Shown in pieces: positions 5,403 to 6,069 of a DNA stretch of 6,069 nt. The notes under the pieces are model-generated. The model was not told where the DNA came from and did no database searches. It saw only the letters and a list, made by a program, of their open reading frames with translations. Position 1 is the stretch's first letter. Each line of letters starts with the position of its first letter. The position numbers were made by a program, and so were the translations under genes. The stretch comes from an uncultured Collinsella sp. (GTDB taxonomy: Bacteria; Actinomycetota; Coriobacteriia; Coriobacteriales; Coriobacteriaceae), in assembly GCA_900553345.1 (NCBI GenBank), contig USDE01000096.1, positions 1 to 6,069 of the forward strand. Reading direction: 5' to 3'.

Positions 5403-6069
5403 GTGCCTAGATATTCTACCGCCTTCGGAATGGACGTACACCTCAGGTCCACCACCGTCTGCGCGCTCGACGCGGAGACGGGCGAGGCCGTGACGAGGAG
5501 GTTCCGCGGCAACCCCTGGGGCGAGGTCGCGGAGTGGATGTCGGGCTTCCCTGGCCCGTCGCTCGCCGCCTACGAGAGCGGCTACCTCGGCTTCGCCCCG
5601 CAGAGGGAGCTGTCGGCCCTCGGCGTCGACTGCGTCGTCGCGGCCGTCTCCAAGGTCCCGAGGTCGGCGGCCGACCTCTCGTCCAAGAACGACCGCAACG
5701 ACGCGGCCAGGATGGCCAAGGCGATACTGTCGCACGACGTCACCCCGGTATGGGTGCCGTCCCCCGAGATCGAGGGGCTCAGGGACCTCGCCGCCGCCCA
5801 CGACGCGGCGACCGCCAGGCTCGCGGCGGCGAAGCAGCGGCTCCTGGCGTTCCTGGCCCGCCGCGGCTACGCCTACGGCGGCACGACGCCGGCCGGAAAC
5901 CCCCGGAAGTACTGGACGTACGGCTTCCTCAGGTGGCTCGACGGCATACACCCCGACGACGACGGCGGCATCCGGGCGCTCGCGGCGCTGAGGAACGAGG
6001 TCGAGGCGGCCGACGAGACGAGGGAGGCCCTCCTCGCCGAGTACAGGGCCGCCGTCGCGGCGGGCCCCC
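5403..6069 (+). CDS. IS110-family DEDD transposase, N-terminal part
   Basis: The frame opens at GTG 5403 and is still open at the window end, giving 222 residues of a protein that is usually about 350-450. It carries the RuvC-like DEDD signature of IS110 enzymes: GMDVH with D11, AAYESGYLGF with E58, and SSKNDRNDAARMAKA with D97 and D100. A helical, Ala/Arg-rich linker follows (about 125-220, EGLRDLAAAHDAATARL). The C-terminal Tnp20 domain with its catalytic Ser lies beyond the window, so intactness cannot be judged. With a bridge RNA, such enzymes recombine the circularised element into a specific target. Codon use differs from the host genes: 12 of 20 Arg codons are AGG, against one in pdxS, which suggests recent arrival from another genome. 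Confidence 0.93.
   Translation, partial: MPRYSTAFGMDVHLRSTTVCALDAETGEAVTRRFRGNPWGEVAEWMSGFPGPSLAAYESGYLGFAPQRELSALGVDCVVAAVSKVPRSAADLSSKNDRNDAARMAKAILSHDVTPVWVPSPEIEGLRDLAAAHDAATARLAAAKQRLLAFLARRGYAYGGTTPAGNPRKYWTYGFLRWLDGIHPDDDGGIRALAALRNEVEAADETREALLAEYRAAVAAGP

Larger units (their letters stand above)
5176..6069 (+). mobile_element. IS110-family insertion sequence, left part, cut by the window end
   Basis: The element is recognised by its transposase (from 5403). IS110 elements lack ordinary terminal inverted repeats, so its left boundary cannot be read from one copy. The start given is simply the first base after the last host-like hairpin and could be off by up to about 200 bases. About 200 bases of non-coding sequence precede the transposase, as in the IS110 (rather than IS1111) subgroup, where the bridge RNA lies upstream of the gene. 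Confidence 0.6.

Noticed and set aside
5271..5951. A 226-residue minus-strand frame opposite the transposase
   Set aside because: It is Arg/Gly/Val-rich shadow coding caused by high GC. The plus strand carries clear IS110 motifs (D11, E58, D97, D100) in its own frame with a good ribosome binding site.

Overview
The window looks like a piece of chromosome from a Coriobacteriia gut anaerobe, most likely Collinsella or a close relative. This is judged from four things: a rubrerythrin/NADH-peroxidase tail, a pdxST operon with a divergent MocR regulator, a GC-rich coding style with CGC as the main Arg codon, and a lone nuclease-like protein of a type I associate with this class. The species assignment is inference; no search was run.

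Layout from left to right. Positions 1-285 hold the 3' end of a rubrerythrin-type diiron peroxidase gene (+), closed by a clear intrinsic terminator (321-350). Positions 419-537 hold the first copy of a 119-bp repeat with inverted ends. Positions 528-1655 (-) hold a protein of unknown function with a DUF559/PD-(D/E)XK-like C-terminal domain. Positions about 1690-1838 are non-coding and contain further inverted repeats. Positions 1839-1957 hold the second copy of the 119-bp repeat in the same orientation, about 84% identical to the first. Positions 1948-3387 (-) hold a MocR/GntR regulator, probably PdxR, divergent from pdxS (3533-4423, +) and pdxT (4444-5031, +), the two subunits of the DXP-independent PLP synthase. 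Positions 5032-5175 hold two hairpins. Positions 5403 to the window end hold the N-terminal part of an IS110-family transposase, preceded by its non-coding end, where a bridge RNA would be expected.

Functionally, the centre is a vitamin B6 module. PdxS and PdxT together make pyridoxal 5'-phosphate from ribose 5-phosphate, glyceraldehyde 3-phosphate and glutamine. PdxR, whose aminotransferase-like domain would sense PLP, would act on the shared 145-bp divergent region. The flanks are accessory DNA: repeats, a nuclease-like orphan and an insertion sequence.

The most unusual observation concerns the 119-bp repeat. Its end reads TAAGTGAGTAG, that is TAA-G-TGA-G-TAG, a stop codon in each of the three frames. 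In both copies the gene-facing end is intact, and two unrelated minus-strand genes (the nuclease-like gene and pdxR) enter it in the same frame and finish with the same tail, Leu-Ser-Glu-stop. The nuclease-like gene together with its 3' repeat therefore looks like a gene-plus-palindrome unit lying downstream of another gene-plus-palindrome unit.
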